The notes under the pieces: model-generated
Database searches by the model: none
Told to the model about the DNA's origin: nothing
What the model saw: the letters and a program-made list of their open reading frames with translations, nothing else
Source of the DNA: Tritrichomonas musculus
Taxonomy: Eukaryota; Parabasalia; Tritrichomonadida; Tritrichomonadidae
DNA length: 64,000 nt
Reading direction: 5' to 3'
Assembly: GCA_039105265.1 (NCBI GenBank)
Contig: JAPFFF010000002.1
Coordinates: forward strand, 4,712,001-4,776,000
Shown here: positions 1-9,933 of the stretch, one piece after another
How the letters are laid out: each line of letters starts with the position of its first letter
Numbering within the stretch: the stretch's first letter is position 1
Position numbers and translations under genes: made by a program

Positions 1-2986
1 AGATATAATGAAGATTTATCTACGCTTACTAATATAATTGTACTTGAAAAAAATGTTGCAGATTCACTTTTGTTATACTACAGAATTGCAGATGATCCTG
101 ATAAATATCCTTTATTCAACAAAAAGGATACAAAGCAAATTAGGTCTCTTGTAGAAACTTTGACAAAGAATATTGATTCTAATAATAGAAACTCTGACAA
201 GATTGCTGGGCTTGTGGAAGATTTGATGAAATTCGAAAATCAAAGAAGACAAACAAATATAGAAACTATGAGCAAGCTTGCTGAAATTGACAAACAAAAC
301 TTACAAAACATGAGTAATGAAGAAAAAGAAAGGTTAGTAAACTCATATAATAAATCTTCTGCTGTAGATGCTGCACAGCTTCGTAAATTTGGTTTGTTAA
401 ATGAAAATTTCACAGAAGAGAATCTCTATAGTTATTACAATCGTGCTTGCTCTCCAAAAGATGATTCTGATACCAGAGTAAGAAATCTTGTTTTACAGTT
501 GCATGCTGCTATTCGTGAGACAAACATTTTTGATTCTACTACAGAACCTAAGAATAAAGAGCAACTCCAAAACTTATTAAAGTATATTTCCGAGAACGGA
601 GATCGAGAAATCTTTTACAATATGAATAGCGATGACAATGAAAATGAATGTTTTTTAGAACCTAAAACCATGTCACGAGAGGAAGTTATAGTATATAGTG
701 ATGATGATGAAATTGAAGATGATGATGAAATTACTAATCTAAATAAATCTTTAGCAGACTTTAGAGCTCCACGTAAAGAAAGAAAAAAGTTAGAAGACCA
801 AGAAATAAGGTTTGCTGATAGCGCTGCTAAAAGATTTAAACCTTACAGCTGTTTCGGAAATAGATTAGAATTTTTTGGAAATAAAATAGCATGATTTGAA
901 TGGTTTATAAAACCGCTAAAATATTTTTGGAAATAAAATATTTTTTTTTGGAAATAAAATAGTGAACGATTATTTTGCATTCAATTTCCAATATTTTTGT
1001 TGTTGAAAAACATTTAAATCAGAAGCAAATATTAATTACATCTAAACAATCTTTTGCCAATTTAATATATTTTGACAGATGTTATTAAAAAGATACTTTA
1101 TAATTGATATTTCACCGATTGCATAATATCTTTTTTAAATTATATCCTGGATAAAACAAAAAGAAAATTTCTTTTCATATTCGATATAATAATCAATAAT
1201 AATCATAAATAAAGTGATTTTTTCATTATCGAAAGAGTTTTTTTAAATTATACATTATCATCAATTTTCATATTAAAAAATAAAAAAAATGCATAATTGT
1301 CAATAAATTGAAGATTTTATTGAGTAATTTTGGATGAAAACAATATTTTAGTAATATCATATTAAAAACACAATAATATACTCTATGTTTCATATTGAAC
1401 TGTTAAAAACAAAACTCGTGTATATATTAGCATAATAATGTGTAAAACGCCATAAATTTTCTTTAATCTATCTTTTAATTCTGTTTTTAAGTATGATAAA
1501 ATTGAATATAAAATGATCGTTCCTATTTTATTTCCAAAAAAAAATATTTAATTTCCAAAAAAATAAAACGGTTACTATTTTATTTCCAAAAAATTCTAAT
1601 CTATTTCCGAAACAGCTGTATGGTGAATTTAATCGTGAAAATACTTATATGCCTGACAAGGATTTTACAGAAGATTTGTTGAAGAAACCTAAAAGAACTG
1701 TAGGTCAAAGAAAAAATAGAGATGTAAAAGATATACCAGATAAACTCAAAAGTTCTTTCAAAATAGCAAAATTATCAGGAGACGGGGATGTTTCCTTTTA
1801 CAATCAACAATTATTAGATATCATCATCAATGGTAATTTCCGTATAAAGTATATACCGAATGCAGCTACACGAGATTTAGCACAAGAATATGCTTATAAT
1901 CACGTAGATGATTCTGGACAACCTCGCTACAGGCTTCTTCCACCAAACACAAAAGATCCTAACGGAGTTAATATTACAGATTTGAATGGAGATTTAGTTG
2001 ATGATATTGTACTTGTAGATAAACGTGGAGTACCAAGAATTATTAACGGATATAAGATTGTTCGTGCTAGTCCATATAAGAAAGTATGGAAATCACAATT
2101 CAGATCACGTGAAGCTAGAAAAGAAACTCCATTTAATGTTTGGCTAGCAGCACAATTTGAAAAGTCTATCGACAACGTTGATTGGGCCAAAGGTGAATAT
2201 AAACTTAAAGAAACAGAAGAAATGCAAAAATATACAGATCATTATACGAAATTAGGCTTAGGAAAACCAAGAATAAGCAAAAGACTATCTCCTAGCTCAT
2301 ACTGGGCATCTATTTTCTCTCATATCTGGAAGTTCTTTTGGGATGTAGCTTATCCAGAATACAAATCTGTAATCAGGCTTCTAAATTATCTAGGTTTATC
2401 AAATGCTATGTACATTATTGTTGTTGATCTTGGTGTCAAACGTGAAGTAGAAGCAAAAGAATTTAACAGTAAAAAATTAACTTACCCTGCTTGGGTAAAT
2501 TACAAACGAGATCACAAAGCAGCTTATAATGAAAGAGCAGGACCGAAAACCGTAAAAATAGGATCAGATTATATAAATCCTATCATAGATATCAAGACAG
2601 GAGAAATTCAAGTAGAAAATCTTGAAAAGAGTAATAAAACTCATGCTGCTTTCATTAGAATTCTAGAAAGATTATTCCTATTGGTTTTTGCAGAAATACT
2701 CATGTTAGGTGAGAAACCTGGACGAGAAGCTATACAGGAACTTATACAAGAACAAGTTTTGTCTGCAGCACCAAAAGAAATTAAAGAAAACAAAGATTTC
2801 TATACAAAACGTCTAACAACTATTGTAGATAAACTTTATGGTAGTGGTAGTGGATACGCAAATTATAAAGACCAGTACAAGAAACAACAAATAGAACGTA
2901 AGAGTGAAGTTCATCACTATGATATCAAAACCAAAGATGCTCTTTCAAGTGACGATAATGATAATGATGATGAAGATGAAGCTTAA
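1..2986 (+). pseudogene. Polinton large conserved protein gene, interrupted by a small DNA element
   Basis: This is the counterpart of the 830-aa gene at 49,957-52,449. The 5' end lies outside the window; the frame is already open at base 1. Shared landmarks are the RIADD and YNRA..PKDDSD segments in the first half, and a D-L-N-G-D-x-V-x-D-I-V patch followed by II-N-G and a PYKK(V/L)W motif in the second. The product ends in an acidic D/E tail. A 773-bp TIR element sits inside the gene. I do not recognise a named domain; size and position suggest a structural or core-associated protein, which is inference. Confidence 0.75.
846..1618. mobile_element. MITE-like element with 44-bp TIRs and TA duplication
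   Basis: The first 44 bases, starting CAGCTGTTTCGGAAATAG, recur as an exact inverted copy at the right end. Both ends are flanked by TA (844-845 and 1619-1620), the target duplication typical of Tc1/mariner elements. Inside each end the TIR core TTTTTGGAAATAAAATA is repeated two or three times. The 773-bp body is very AT-rich and has no coding frame, so it is non-autonomous. It lies inside the large Polinton gene. The family link to Tc1/mariner rests on the TA duplication alone. Confidence 0.85.
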
Positions 2987-4458
2987 ATATTTAAAATAGA
3001 ATCGTCGATTTCAGATGGGGATAGAACTTTTTTATTTTTGGTTTGTCTTCTTTTAGGTTCAGCTCGGTCCTCAGCTCGGTCCTCTGTCCCTCGCAGATTC
3101 TCATCTTTTACAATTCTCATACTTGCAGTATATGTTTTATTTAAATTTGGTGGTGGGAAGCTCGAGTTTTGTGGCTGTTGTTGTTGTTGTTGTTGGGCCT
3201 TCGCGTAGGCTCGGCCGGAGCTTGGTTGTTGTTGGGGTTTCGGTGGTGGTGCTGGTTTATCATCATCCATAACAAGATAGCCATATTGAATTTCCACAGG
3301 CTCACTATCACTATCACTATCACTAGGATAAACTTTCTTTTCTTCGTTATGTGCTCTTCTTATTCTATCTCTAACAAGCTTTGTAGATTTTGGTATAATT
3401 TCTTTTTTCTTAGTTCCAGCTTGTCGGAGCGCCACTGTCTTTTTTGGTAGGGGCCTCGCGAAGGCTCGGCCTGAGCTTGGGGGTTTTGGGGGTTTTGGTA
3501 CTTGAGTCGAACGTGCGTGATATAGAGGTAATGCTAGCCTCTGTTGATAAGGATGATTGTCAAATATTAAAGATTCATTTGGATCAATATCAAGTTCTGT
3601 TTTTTCTGTTGGAAAGTCATGTAAATTTGTATTTACATTAGCATTCTGTCTCTTATATATTATAGCTTTGTACCTACCCTCACCAACAAGATCATAAGGT
3701 TTGTTGTATATTATTTTTCCAGTTTGAATATCGAGCTTAGGAGCTTCATTGAATTTTCTTATTTCTTCTTGTCTCTTTTTATGATATTCAGCTTCTTTTT
3801 TCTTTTTCTTTTGTTCAGCCTTTTTCATTTGTTTTTCTTGTTCTTCTTTCTCTAATCTTCGTTTTTCTTTAAGTTCTGCTCTCTCTTGTGGAGATAAACA
3901 AGGAAATGTTGGAGGTTCTTGTGTACGAGCTCTATTATCCTGGTAACAGCAAAAATTATACCAGTGTTTTTGAGAATAATTTTTTGGTAAGATTTCTGGG
4001 TGAATTTGATCAACTTTTTGGGAAAGTTGGCTTACATACTTTTCTTTAATTTCATCATCACAATCAGGATCAAGTTTGAAAGGGTATATGAACTCACTTG
4101 ACTCTGTTAATTTACTTACAACTTTTATTTCTGCAAACTTTGGTTTGAAAGAATCAAGATTAAAAGCATATAATAATCTTGATTTACTATAATCTATATC
4201 TCTATCTTTCATTAGAACAACAACCTCCCTTCCACAAATAAAACGTATAACAAGAATTATTGTTGGAAAATAGTCTTCTTCAAGTTTGATATAGTAGCAT
4301 GGATATGTGTCTATTACTGCTTGTCCTTTGCTCAAGCACATTTTTGGTAATTCATATTTTATTGGAAAGGCGTATATCACATATCCTTTTGTACTAACAG
4401 CGAGTGTAGAATAATTTACATCATCACATACTATTTCTTTTCCTGGTCTGACAGACAT
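2983..4458 (-). CDS. Low-complexity Polinton protein with coiled coil and Gln/Pro tracts
   Basis: A 491-aa product with no recognised domain. The first 150 residues look globular. A highly charged K/E coiled coil lies near residues 200-240, followed by Pro-, Gln- and Ser/Asp-rich stretches. Two GC-rich inserts in the second half encode almost the same peptide, SSGRAFA and SSGRAYA. The ATG at 4458 is the first in frame; the open frame begins with a TTG. It converges on the large conserved protein (stops overlap by a few bases) and occupies the slot of the 395-aa gene in Polinton C, though sequence similarity is weak. A virion or host-interaction role is possible but unsupported. Confidence 0.7.
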   Translation of the reverse strand: MSVRPGKEIVCDDVNYSTLAVSTKGYVIYAFPIKYELPKMCLSKGQAVIDTYPCYYIKLEEDYFPTIILVIRFICGREVVVLMKDRDIDYSKSRLLYAFNLDSFKPKFAEIKVVSKLTESSEFIYPFKLDPDCDDEIKEKYVSQLSQKVDQIHPEILPKNYSQKHWYNFCCYQDNRARTQEPPTFPCLSPQERAELKEKRRLEKEEQEKQMKKAEQKKKKKEAEYHKKRQEEIRKFNEAPKLDIQTGKIIYNKPYDLVGEGRYKAIIYKRQNANVNTNLHDFPTEKTELDIDPNESLIFDNHPYQQRLALPLYHARSTQVPKPPKPPSSGRAFARPLPKKTVALRQAGTKKKEIIPKSTKLVRDRIRRAHNEEKKVYPSDSDSDSEPVEIQYGYLVMDDDKPAPPPKPQQQPSSGRAYAKAQQQQQQQPQNSSFPPPNLNKTYTASMRIVKDENLRGTEDRAEDRAEPKRRQTKNKKVLSPSEIDDSILNI

Positions 4459-4460
4459 TT

Positions 4461-4790
4461 CTAATAAATAAGAAGACAACTTAGTATGAATGCAGAAGGT
4501 ACAATATCATTTCCGTAAAGATCTGTGAACCAGATTTTGTAATTTCGTTCATGTCCAAGAAACAAATATTTTCTATATTTGGTTTGTCTTCTGTTGGCCA
4601 ACATTATAAAATTATCACAGTAACCATATTGCTGAACTATATTACTGTGCACCATCAAATCTCCAACAAGAGTATCTTTCACTATTGCACCTACATACTG
4701 AACTACGATATACCTTTTGTTTCTGCTGCTTACAAATTCTAGAGGAAGCTGAAAATCTTTATCTTGTGTATGGAAATATTGTTTTGGCAT
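4461..4790 (-). CDS. Conserved small beta-rich Polinton protein
   Basis: A 109-aa protein with a close counterpart at 53,714-54,094. Conserved segments include YFHTQDK, QYVGAIVKDTLVGDLMVHS, ANRRQTKYRKY and a C-terminal W-F-T-D-L-Y-G-N followed by a hydrophobic end. The alternating pattern suggests a small beta-sandwich. It lies two bases upstream of the preceding gene and just downstream of the integrase, as if read in one direction with both. A minor structural protein is a reasonable guess from the fold pattern and neighbours; I cannot name it. Confidence 0.75.
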   Translation of the reverse strand: MPKQYFHTQDKDFQLPLEFVSSRNKRYIVVQYVGAIVKDTLVGDLMVHSNIVQQYGYCDNFIMLANRRQTKYRKYLFLGHERNYKIWFTDLYGNDIVPSAFILSCLLIY

Positions 4791-4793
4791 TTA

Positions 4794-5930
4794 TTACAAA
4801 CCAAAGTACAATTTATAATCTGTACCAAGTTTATCATAGTTATCAGCAACTTTCTTGGTATATGCAATAGGAACTTGTGCTATTTTATTATTTTGAAGTT
4901 TACAAATGATATTACCATTAGAGTATGCTAAGAAAGTTGCAATTTCATTAAAGACTCTTCTACGTTTATCAAATTTCTTTTCAGTCTTGCCATAATCAAC
5001 ATGAACAAGAATTATATTTCCTTTCTTGTATGTTAGTAGACCTTTGTGCTTCTGTTTCTGCTGTATCTCCTGTAATTTGCTTCTCATCATTCTTATATAT
5101 CTCCATTCAAGGTCAGTATTATTTTGCATTTGTGCAGGTGTATAGTAAATATATTTTCCTGGTAACTTTACTTCTGTTTCATCTTCGTCAGTATAATTGT
5201 AGTTTCTTAGTCTTAAGGATCTATGAGGAGTATTATTATAGTAGAGTACCATTTGCTGCATAAAATTGTTGTTTGCTATTTTTGTGTCGTTTGCACCAAA
5301 AGAATTTCGTAAAGTTCGTATTACAGAGTCTACAGTCTTATGGGCGAGAGCAAATGGAGAAGAATTTACTACAAATTTGATTCTGTATACTGACCAAGAT
5401 TTAATAGAATTTACATCAAATTCGTCATTGTATGTTGGCAATATTTTCTTTAGTATTCCTGTGTTATGATTGTTAATAATTTCCTCTAGTATTTTATCCT
5501 TACCTCTCAAGTTACTTTCACGAACAATATTGTGAATTGCAGGAACAAATGAAACAGAATCATCTTCTAACCTAAGAGCAATAATATCATTCTTCACAGC
5601 AAGCAAACTTTTCTCTCCATCACACTTGATAGTAACAATATTTACATCATATTTCACAATAATATTTACAATTTCCTCTGATAACGTTCCTGCTTTTCGA
5701 TTTCCTATTGGCTCTACTATCAAGAATCTTGTATTAACGTTAATCATGACAAGGTAAATAGTGTTCTTCACAAACATTAAATCTACTTCCCAGCAACCAG
5801 GTTCGTTACTAAAATTAGGTTTCATATACTGGGCGCAGGATTTAAGTCTATAATCTTGTACATAAGGTTCTTTGGGGATGTTGTGAAATTCAAAATACTT
5901 GTACTTACTACTAAATGGGTATTTTAACAT
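4794..5930 (-). CDS. Polinton retroviral-type integrase (DDE)
   Basis: A DDE-fold integrase of the retroviral/Maverick class, which joins element ends to target DNA. The product is 378 aa from the ATG at 5930; the open frame upstream starts with TTG. Catalytic-core landmarks are W-E-V-D-L-M-F, the I-K-C-D-G-E segment and the AHK-x-VDS-x-IRTLRN helix, followed by YYNNTPHRSLR, the Maverick version of the retroviral YN..PH motif. A basic chromodomain-like or SH3-like tail (KGNIILVH) follows. It shares most motifs with the 480-aa integrase of Polinton C. Confidence 0.9.
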   Translation of the reverse strand: MLKYPFSSKYKYFEFHNIPKEPYVQDYRLKSCAQYMKPNFSNEPGCWEVDLMFVKNTIYLVMINVNTRFLIVEPIGNRKAGTLSEEIVNIIVKYDVNIVTIKCDGEKSLLAVKNDIIALRLEDDSVSFVPAIHNIVRESNLRGKDKILEEIINNHNTGILKKILPTYNDEFDVNSIKSWSVYRIKFVVNSSPFALAHKTVDSVIRTLRNSFGANDTKIANNNFMQQMVLYYNNTPHRSLRLRNYNYTDEDETEVKLPGKYIYYTPAQMQNNTDLEWRYIRMMRSKLQEIQQKQKHKGLLTYKKGNIILVHVDYGKTEKKFDKRRRVFNEIATFLAYSNGNIICKLQNNKIAQVPIAYTKKVADNYDKLGTDYKLYFGL

Positions 5931-6066
5931 GAGAGTTTTTAATGAAAACAATATTGTGAGTTAAGGTTGAGGGGGGAAAACAAAAATAATCTAGGTCACC
6001 GGGAAATTCGGGTCACCGGAGGGAAAACAAAAATAAGGAAAAATTTTTTTGATTCGAGTCGAGTAT

Positions 6067-6086
6067 GATACGGGAAAACCCGTATC
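6067..6086 (-). terminator. Perfect hairpin directly after the HNH gene
   Basis: GATACGGG and CCCGTATC form an 8-bp perfect stem around an AAAA loop. It starts one base after the stop codon of the HNH gene, on its 3' side. Just beyond it, GGGAAAACAAAAATAA occurs twice. A 3'-end or processing signal fits the position, but trichomonad 3'-end signals are poorly characterised and this may equally be part of the gene's mobile cassette. Confidence 0.4.
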
Positions 6087-6659
6087 TTATTCTAGATCAT
6101 GAAGTTTCTTAAATGTTGCAAGAGATATTTTAACTTTCTTTCCTTCAATTGTCATTGGAACAACATAGAAATTACCACGTTTTCCTTCATTGATGTACAT
6201 TTTTCGGTAAGAAATACCATTGTAGTAATAAAAATTGTTATCATAATAGTAATAATTTTCAAATTCATAACCATTGTACTCTCTTACTATTATTGAATCT
6301 TCCGGAATTTCGTTTACATATTCATAGCGTACACCTTTATGTAATGTTGTATTTCTCAAGTTTTCGCTTTTTGTGCACCATCTTAAGTTTTCAAGATGAT
6401 TATCAGCCCGATCATGATTAATATGATCAACTTCTGTTTTATGCTCAGGATCATTATTTGGTATAAATTGTAGAGCTACAAGTCTGTGCTTGAAATAATG
6501 TTTATTATTTAACATAATTCTAGGATATCCTTTGTCATTATGCTCTTTAACTTCATAATGATTATCTTTGCGTCTTATCGTGAAAGGAAAAGTTGATAGA
6601 ATTTCATAATCATCGTGATTGAGAAGAGGAATAAATTCTGCTATATTTTCAGTTTCCAT
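6087..6659 (-). CDS. HNH homing-endonuclease-like protein
   Basis: A 190-aa protein with the HNH_3 signature H-R-L-V-A-L-Q-F-I-P, then EVDHINHDRADNHLENLRW and CTKSEN. This motif is usual in free-standing HNH endonucleases of phages and large DNA viruses; an N-terminal NUMOD4-like strand set precedes it. The C-terminal third is unusually Tyr/Asn-rich. It lies between the integrase and capsid genes, a junction where Polinton C has only about 60 bp, so the gene looks like an intergenic homing insertion. The ATG at 6659 is the first in frame. Confidence 0.88.
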   Translation of the reverse strand: METENIAEFIPLLNHDDYEILSTFPFTIRRKDNHYEVKEHNDKGYPRIMLNNKHYFKHRLVALQFIPNNDPEHKTEVDHINHDRADNHLENLRWCTKSENLRNTTLHKGVRYEYVNEIPEDSIIVREYNGYEFENYYYYDNNFYYYNGISYRKMYINEGKRGNFYVVPMTIEGKKVKISLATFKKLHDLE

Positions 6660-6735
6660 ATTTTGTGTAAATCAAAAATAAAATATATGATTTTAAAAAT
6701 TATTATTTTTAGTAGAAATTTACGGTCGAATTTAC

Positions 6736-8678
6736 TTACTCGACTTGTGAATTTGGTGGACTTTGATCATCAATGTAGACAAGTCCGTCGAGATTCATAA
6801 GGAAATAGGTATCTCTAGTTAAAAACAATTGAGTAGGGGGCGGATGAACGATATTGCCAGAAGGTTCAATAACATTGTAGTAAGTATCATTCATTCCAGA
6901 AAATAAAGGTTGCCCCTGTATTTGAATTTGGATGTTGCCGTAACCTCCGTCAACAGCGTCGAAACAATAGCCGGCACTACTTCTTTCAGCTTGAATGTTG
7001 AAAACAAAACTACTAGCATCACTGAGAGTATTTTTATAACGAACTCCATTTGCATCATTCTTTGGCATAGTCATACTATCTTCAAATTCTTTTGTACACT
7101 GTAGTGTAATAGCGTCTAAGTCTCCTGCTGTAAGTTGATTTTCAAAGAACCTTGCACCTATAGTAGAAACATTTTCATCAGGAAAATTCTTACCACCAAT
7201 ATTCAAATAGCAATTTGAATAAACAGGATTTTCAAAAACTGTAAGATCATTATGATGTTTAGGAAACATGATAGAAAGTGTAGTAACATTTATAAGAGGA
7301 ATATTGAGAGTAGACTTAATTCCATTTGCTGCTGGCGCTATTGGAAAAGAATGATAATCTACTTTCTGCGATGGAATTATGATTCCTTTTGACAATATTT
7401 CTTCTATACCATGCCTAGTAGACTCACATACGCCAAATCCCTGCATGTTAGACTTACATAAGGTAATTGTCATTCTGTTTACAGTGAGGGTAGCAGACTG
7501 TGATATATAATGTGAACTTAATAATTTATTAGCTTCAGTTTTAGATACAAAATTAATAGAAACGTTACCAGCTGGGTGTTTCGATGAAGGTATACTACCA
7601 TGCTGTTTAATATAATGAGCTTTACATATTTCTTTATTATCTTCTGTCTTAGTTATTCCTAACTCTGTAAATTCTTCATCAGTATAGCTGAATAAAAATG
7701 TGAAAGTTTCAAGAAGATCATCTACCGGAATATTTGTTGAAGCTGGCGTGTATTTGTCTCTTAATTCATATTTTAATTGATATTTGGTTTTTTCAGGTTC
7801 AGGTTCAGGATCAGGTTTCTGGCCAGGACCTGGAATCACAGCTTCATTTCCAATTTGTGTAAATTGATGTTTGAGATGACCATGAACCGTAATTTGTTTA
7901 AGTTTATCAAGTTCCTCGGTACTTACACTTTCATTATCTTCGAGAAAAGCTTTTGTTTCGGCAACAGTGTAAGGATCTATAGCAGCCCAAACTAAACCTG
8001 CAGGAGTAACTTGGAATCTTATGGAAAGATCTCCTATGATACCATTTGGAAATAAATCAAAAGCCTGAAGTGCAAGAAGATCATCAAAAGGAACATTAAG
8101 ATCGAAATCAACAGAAGTTTTACCATTTTCTTTGAAATTGTTGAGATTGACATATGTTCCTGCTACTGTTTGTGAGTATGAAGCTACATTTTCCCATAGG
8201 CTGTGAACAAATCTTCTTCGCTTCTTTTCTGTTTCTGGCTTAACTGCAGAATAGAAAAACCTTCTCGCACACACTCATTTTGCTGATATCCGACATTGAC
8301 ATTATTATGTAAAATTTCAAGTCTATCAAAAATCTGATTTGAAGATTTGAGTCCTACAAATAATTTATAAAAGTTGTTTGGATCATCTATCTGCTGTAGT
8401 TTGCTGAGATCAGTATTGAGCTGCAAATCAAGTTTGACATGAAAAGTTAAAAAACCTTTGTCAACATCACTTATAAAATGATCTGGGTGAGTAAGAGAAA
8501 TTTGAGAATATTGTCCTTGGTGAAAGGGTGCAGGTTGATCGTGACAGTCAACAGTCCTAAAGGAAAAAGATCTAGTACCATCATTTTTATTAATCATAGA
8601 TCTCATTTGTTCAAAAGTCTGAAGTACGTTTCCAGCTTCTATTTTATAATTGTGAGCTCGCTCGTTTCTGTATAACAT
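6736..8678 (-). pseudogene. Polinton major capsid protein gene (broken)
   Basis: This region corresponds over its whole length to the intact capsid gene of Polinton C. It begins MLYRNERAHNYKIEAGN and keeps landmarks such as CHDQPAPFHQGQYSQISLTHPDHF, NVPFDDLLALQAFDLFPNG and PAANGIKSTLNIPLINVTT. In Polintons this gene encodes the double-jelly-roll major capsid protein. A short Pro/Glu hinge and a divergent loop domain sit mid-protein. The gene looks broken, by about one break. Confidence 0.88.
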
Positions 8679-8722
8679 TTGATAGCGAACAAAACTAGAT
8701 ATTTACTGAAAAAGAAATCAAA

Positions 8723-8977
8723 ATGGCAGCTGGGATTTGGAAGAAACTTAAAAATGCTGTGAAGAATGTTGGAGGAAAAATAAAAGATCTAGCAACAAAG
8801 GCTATTAAATCTATACCTAAAGTCATAGACACAGGAAAGAAGATTTTTGATAAAGTTAAGCCCGCTTTAGAGTTCATACCTGGAGTAAATGGAATTGTAG
8901 ATACTATTGACAAAGGTCTGAATTATGCTGACAAATTTGGAAAGATTGGAAAGTCTATCATAGATGAAGTTAAATAA
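8723..8977 (+). CDS. pVI-like small basic amphipathic protein
   Basis: An 84-aa Lys-rich protein divergent from the capsid gene. It starts MAAGIWKKLKNAVKNVGGKI, which plots as a cationic amphipathic helix, and ends in a G/I-rich helical hairpin. Polinton C has a clear homologue at 57,698-57,961. Small basic proteins with an N-terminal amphipathic helix beside the capsid gene recall adenovirus protein VI, a membrane-lytic core protein. The resemblance is in size, charge, helix pattern and position; no sequence homology is claimed. Confidence 0.75.
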   Translation: MAAGIWKKLKNAVKNVGGKIKDLATKAIKSIPKVIDTGKKIFDKVKPALEFIPGVNGIVDTIDKGLNYADKFGKIGKSIIDEVK

Positions 8978-9017
8978 AAATAGATGTATATGTGTATATA
9001 TTTTTGTGAGAAAACAA

Positions 9018-9416
9018 ATGTCGGTACAAATATTAAACGAAATTCGTGATGATGTAAAATTATTTCACTCTCTAGAAGAATTTGATTTGTATTATCAGAA
9101 GAATAAAGAAAAATTGGAAGGAAAGACAACTTGTATTTTGAATAAACTTTTCAAGATCGAGTTGCCTGATGGAAGTGTATATAGAATCACGAAGAAAAAT
9201 TGTGGTTCAGGAAAAGGAAAGACTCTCACAGGAGAAATTTGTTTGAAGAAAATTCAACAGAAAGAAGATGAACAGCAGCAACTATGGGAAATTGCAATTG
9301 AGTCTGTAAAAGCTGATATTGCAAACATGAAAACAAAGATAGAGGAAATCAAAAATACTGTAAATTCTGTTGTGAAAGTTGTGAATGATATTCTGCAACA
9401 AGAACAAAAATACTAG
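9018..9416 (+). CDS. Conserved Polinton coiled-coil protein
   Basis: A 132-aa product counted from the ATG at 9018 (MSVQILNEI), which aligns with the start of the Polinton C counterpart; an earlier in-frame ATG overlaps the previous gene and lacks conservation. The N-terminal 75 residues are conserved (FNLYYQK-type helix, then an RITKKNC patch and GxxxLKK). The rest is a coiled coil with spaced I/V residues that could trimerise. Function unknown. Confidence 0.75.
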   Translation: MSVQILNEIRDDVKLFHSLEEFDLYYQKNKEKLEGKTTCILNKLFKIELPDGSVYRITKKNCGSGKGKTLTGEICLKKIQQKEDEQQQLWEIAIESVKADIANMKTKIEEIKNTVNSVVKVVNDILQQEQKY

Positions 9417-9425
9417 ATTTTGAGT

Positions 9426-9665
9426 TTAGAAATTATTTTTAGTTACCACGCTGTGGTTTAGAGAGAGCATATGAAAGTTTAAAGGTTGTGCTGTTTTTGG
9501 TGGAAGTTCATGATTTATACTACCTTTTTCTTCAAACTTCTTTACTGTTGGTGCGGAATTCTTTCTTGTTCTTTCTTTTTGTTGTTTTAGTCTCTGTCTG
9601 TCAAAATAATTTTGATGTTTGCTATCGTGCAATGTTCTTCGTCTCTCAAAACAATTTTCACTCAT
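9426..9665 (-). CDS. Small basic Polinton protein
   Basis: A 79-aa protein rich in Arg, Lys and Gln. It shares with its 103-aa counterpart at 58,522-58,833 a central DRxxLKxQKERTRxNSAPTVKK block and a C-terminal LNFHxxSLNHSVV. It converges on the coiled-coil gene upstream. The counterpart is longer at its N terminus, where it carries a GC-rich hairpin insert absent here. A nucleic-acid-binding or core role would fit its charge; nothing more can be said. Confidence 0.65.
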   Translation of the reverse strand: MSENCFERRRTLHDSKHQNYFDRQRLKQQKERTRKNSAPTVKKFEEKGSINHELPPKTAQPLNFHMLSLNHSVVTKNNF

Positions 9666-9680
9666 TTATTTGTATTGAAA

Positions 9681-9911
9681 ATGGCAGATCTAAATGAGTA
9701 TAAGCGTGAAATTCCTACTCTGAAACAAATAAAGCGAAATTTGAAAGAAAGAGTATATGACACAAAACAGCATCTAAACAATATCAAGACAGGTATGCTT
9801 GGCAGTAACGGTCTTGCAATAAGAGAAAGTTTGATAGAAGATATAAATTCTCTCAAGGAAAAGGTAGCAAAGCTGGAAGCAGAACTTAGAGACTTAACAA
9901 AAGGGGAGTAA
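9681..9911 (+). CDS. Small conserved coiled-coil protein
   Basis: A 76-aa protein starting at an ATG 15 bp from the divergent neighbour. About two thirds of its residues are shared with the Polinton C copy at 58,849-59,079, including HLNN(I/V)K(T/S)GMLG and ESLIEDINSLKEKV. The second half is a short coiled coil. Such conservation of a tiny protein between diverged elements implies selection, but I cannot assign a role. Confidence 0.75.
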   Translation: MADLNEYKREIPTLKQIKRNLKERVYDTKQHLNNIKTGMLGSNGLAIRESLIEDINSLKEKVAKLEAELRDLTKGE

Positions 9912-9933
9912 AAATTGTTTTAACAAGAGTGAA

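Noticed and set aside
3169-3641. Plus-strand frames rich in Leu/Val opposite the low-complexity gene
   Set aside because: They are shadows of Gln-, Asp- and Ser-rich repeats on the minus strand.
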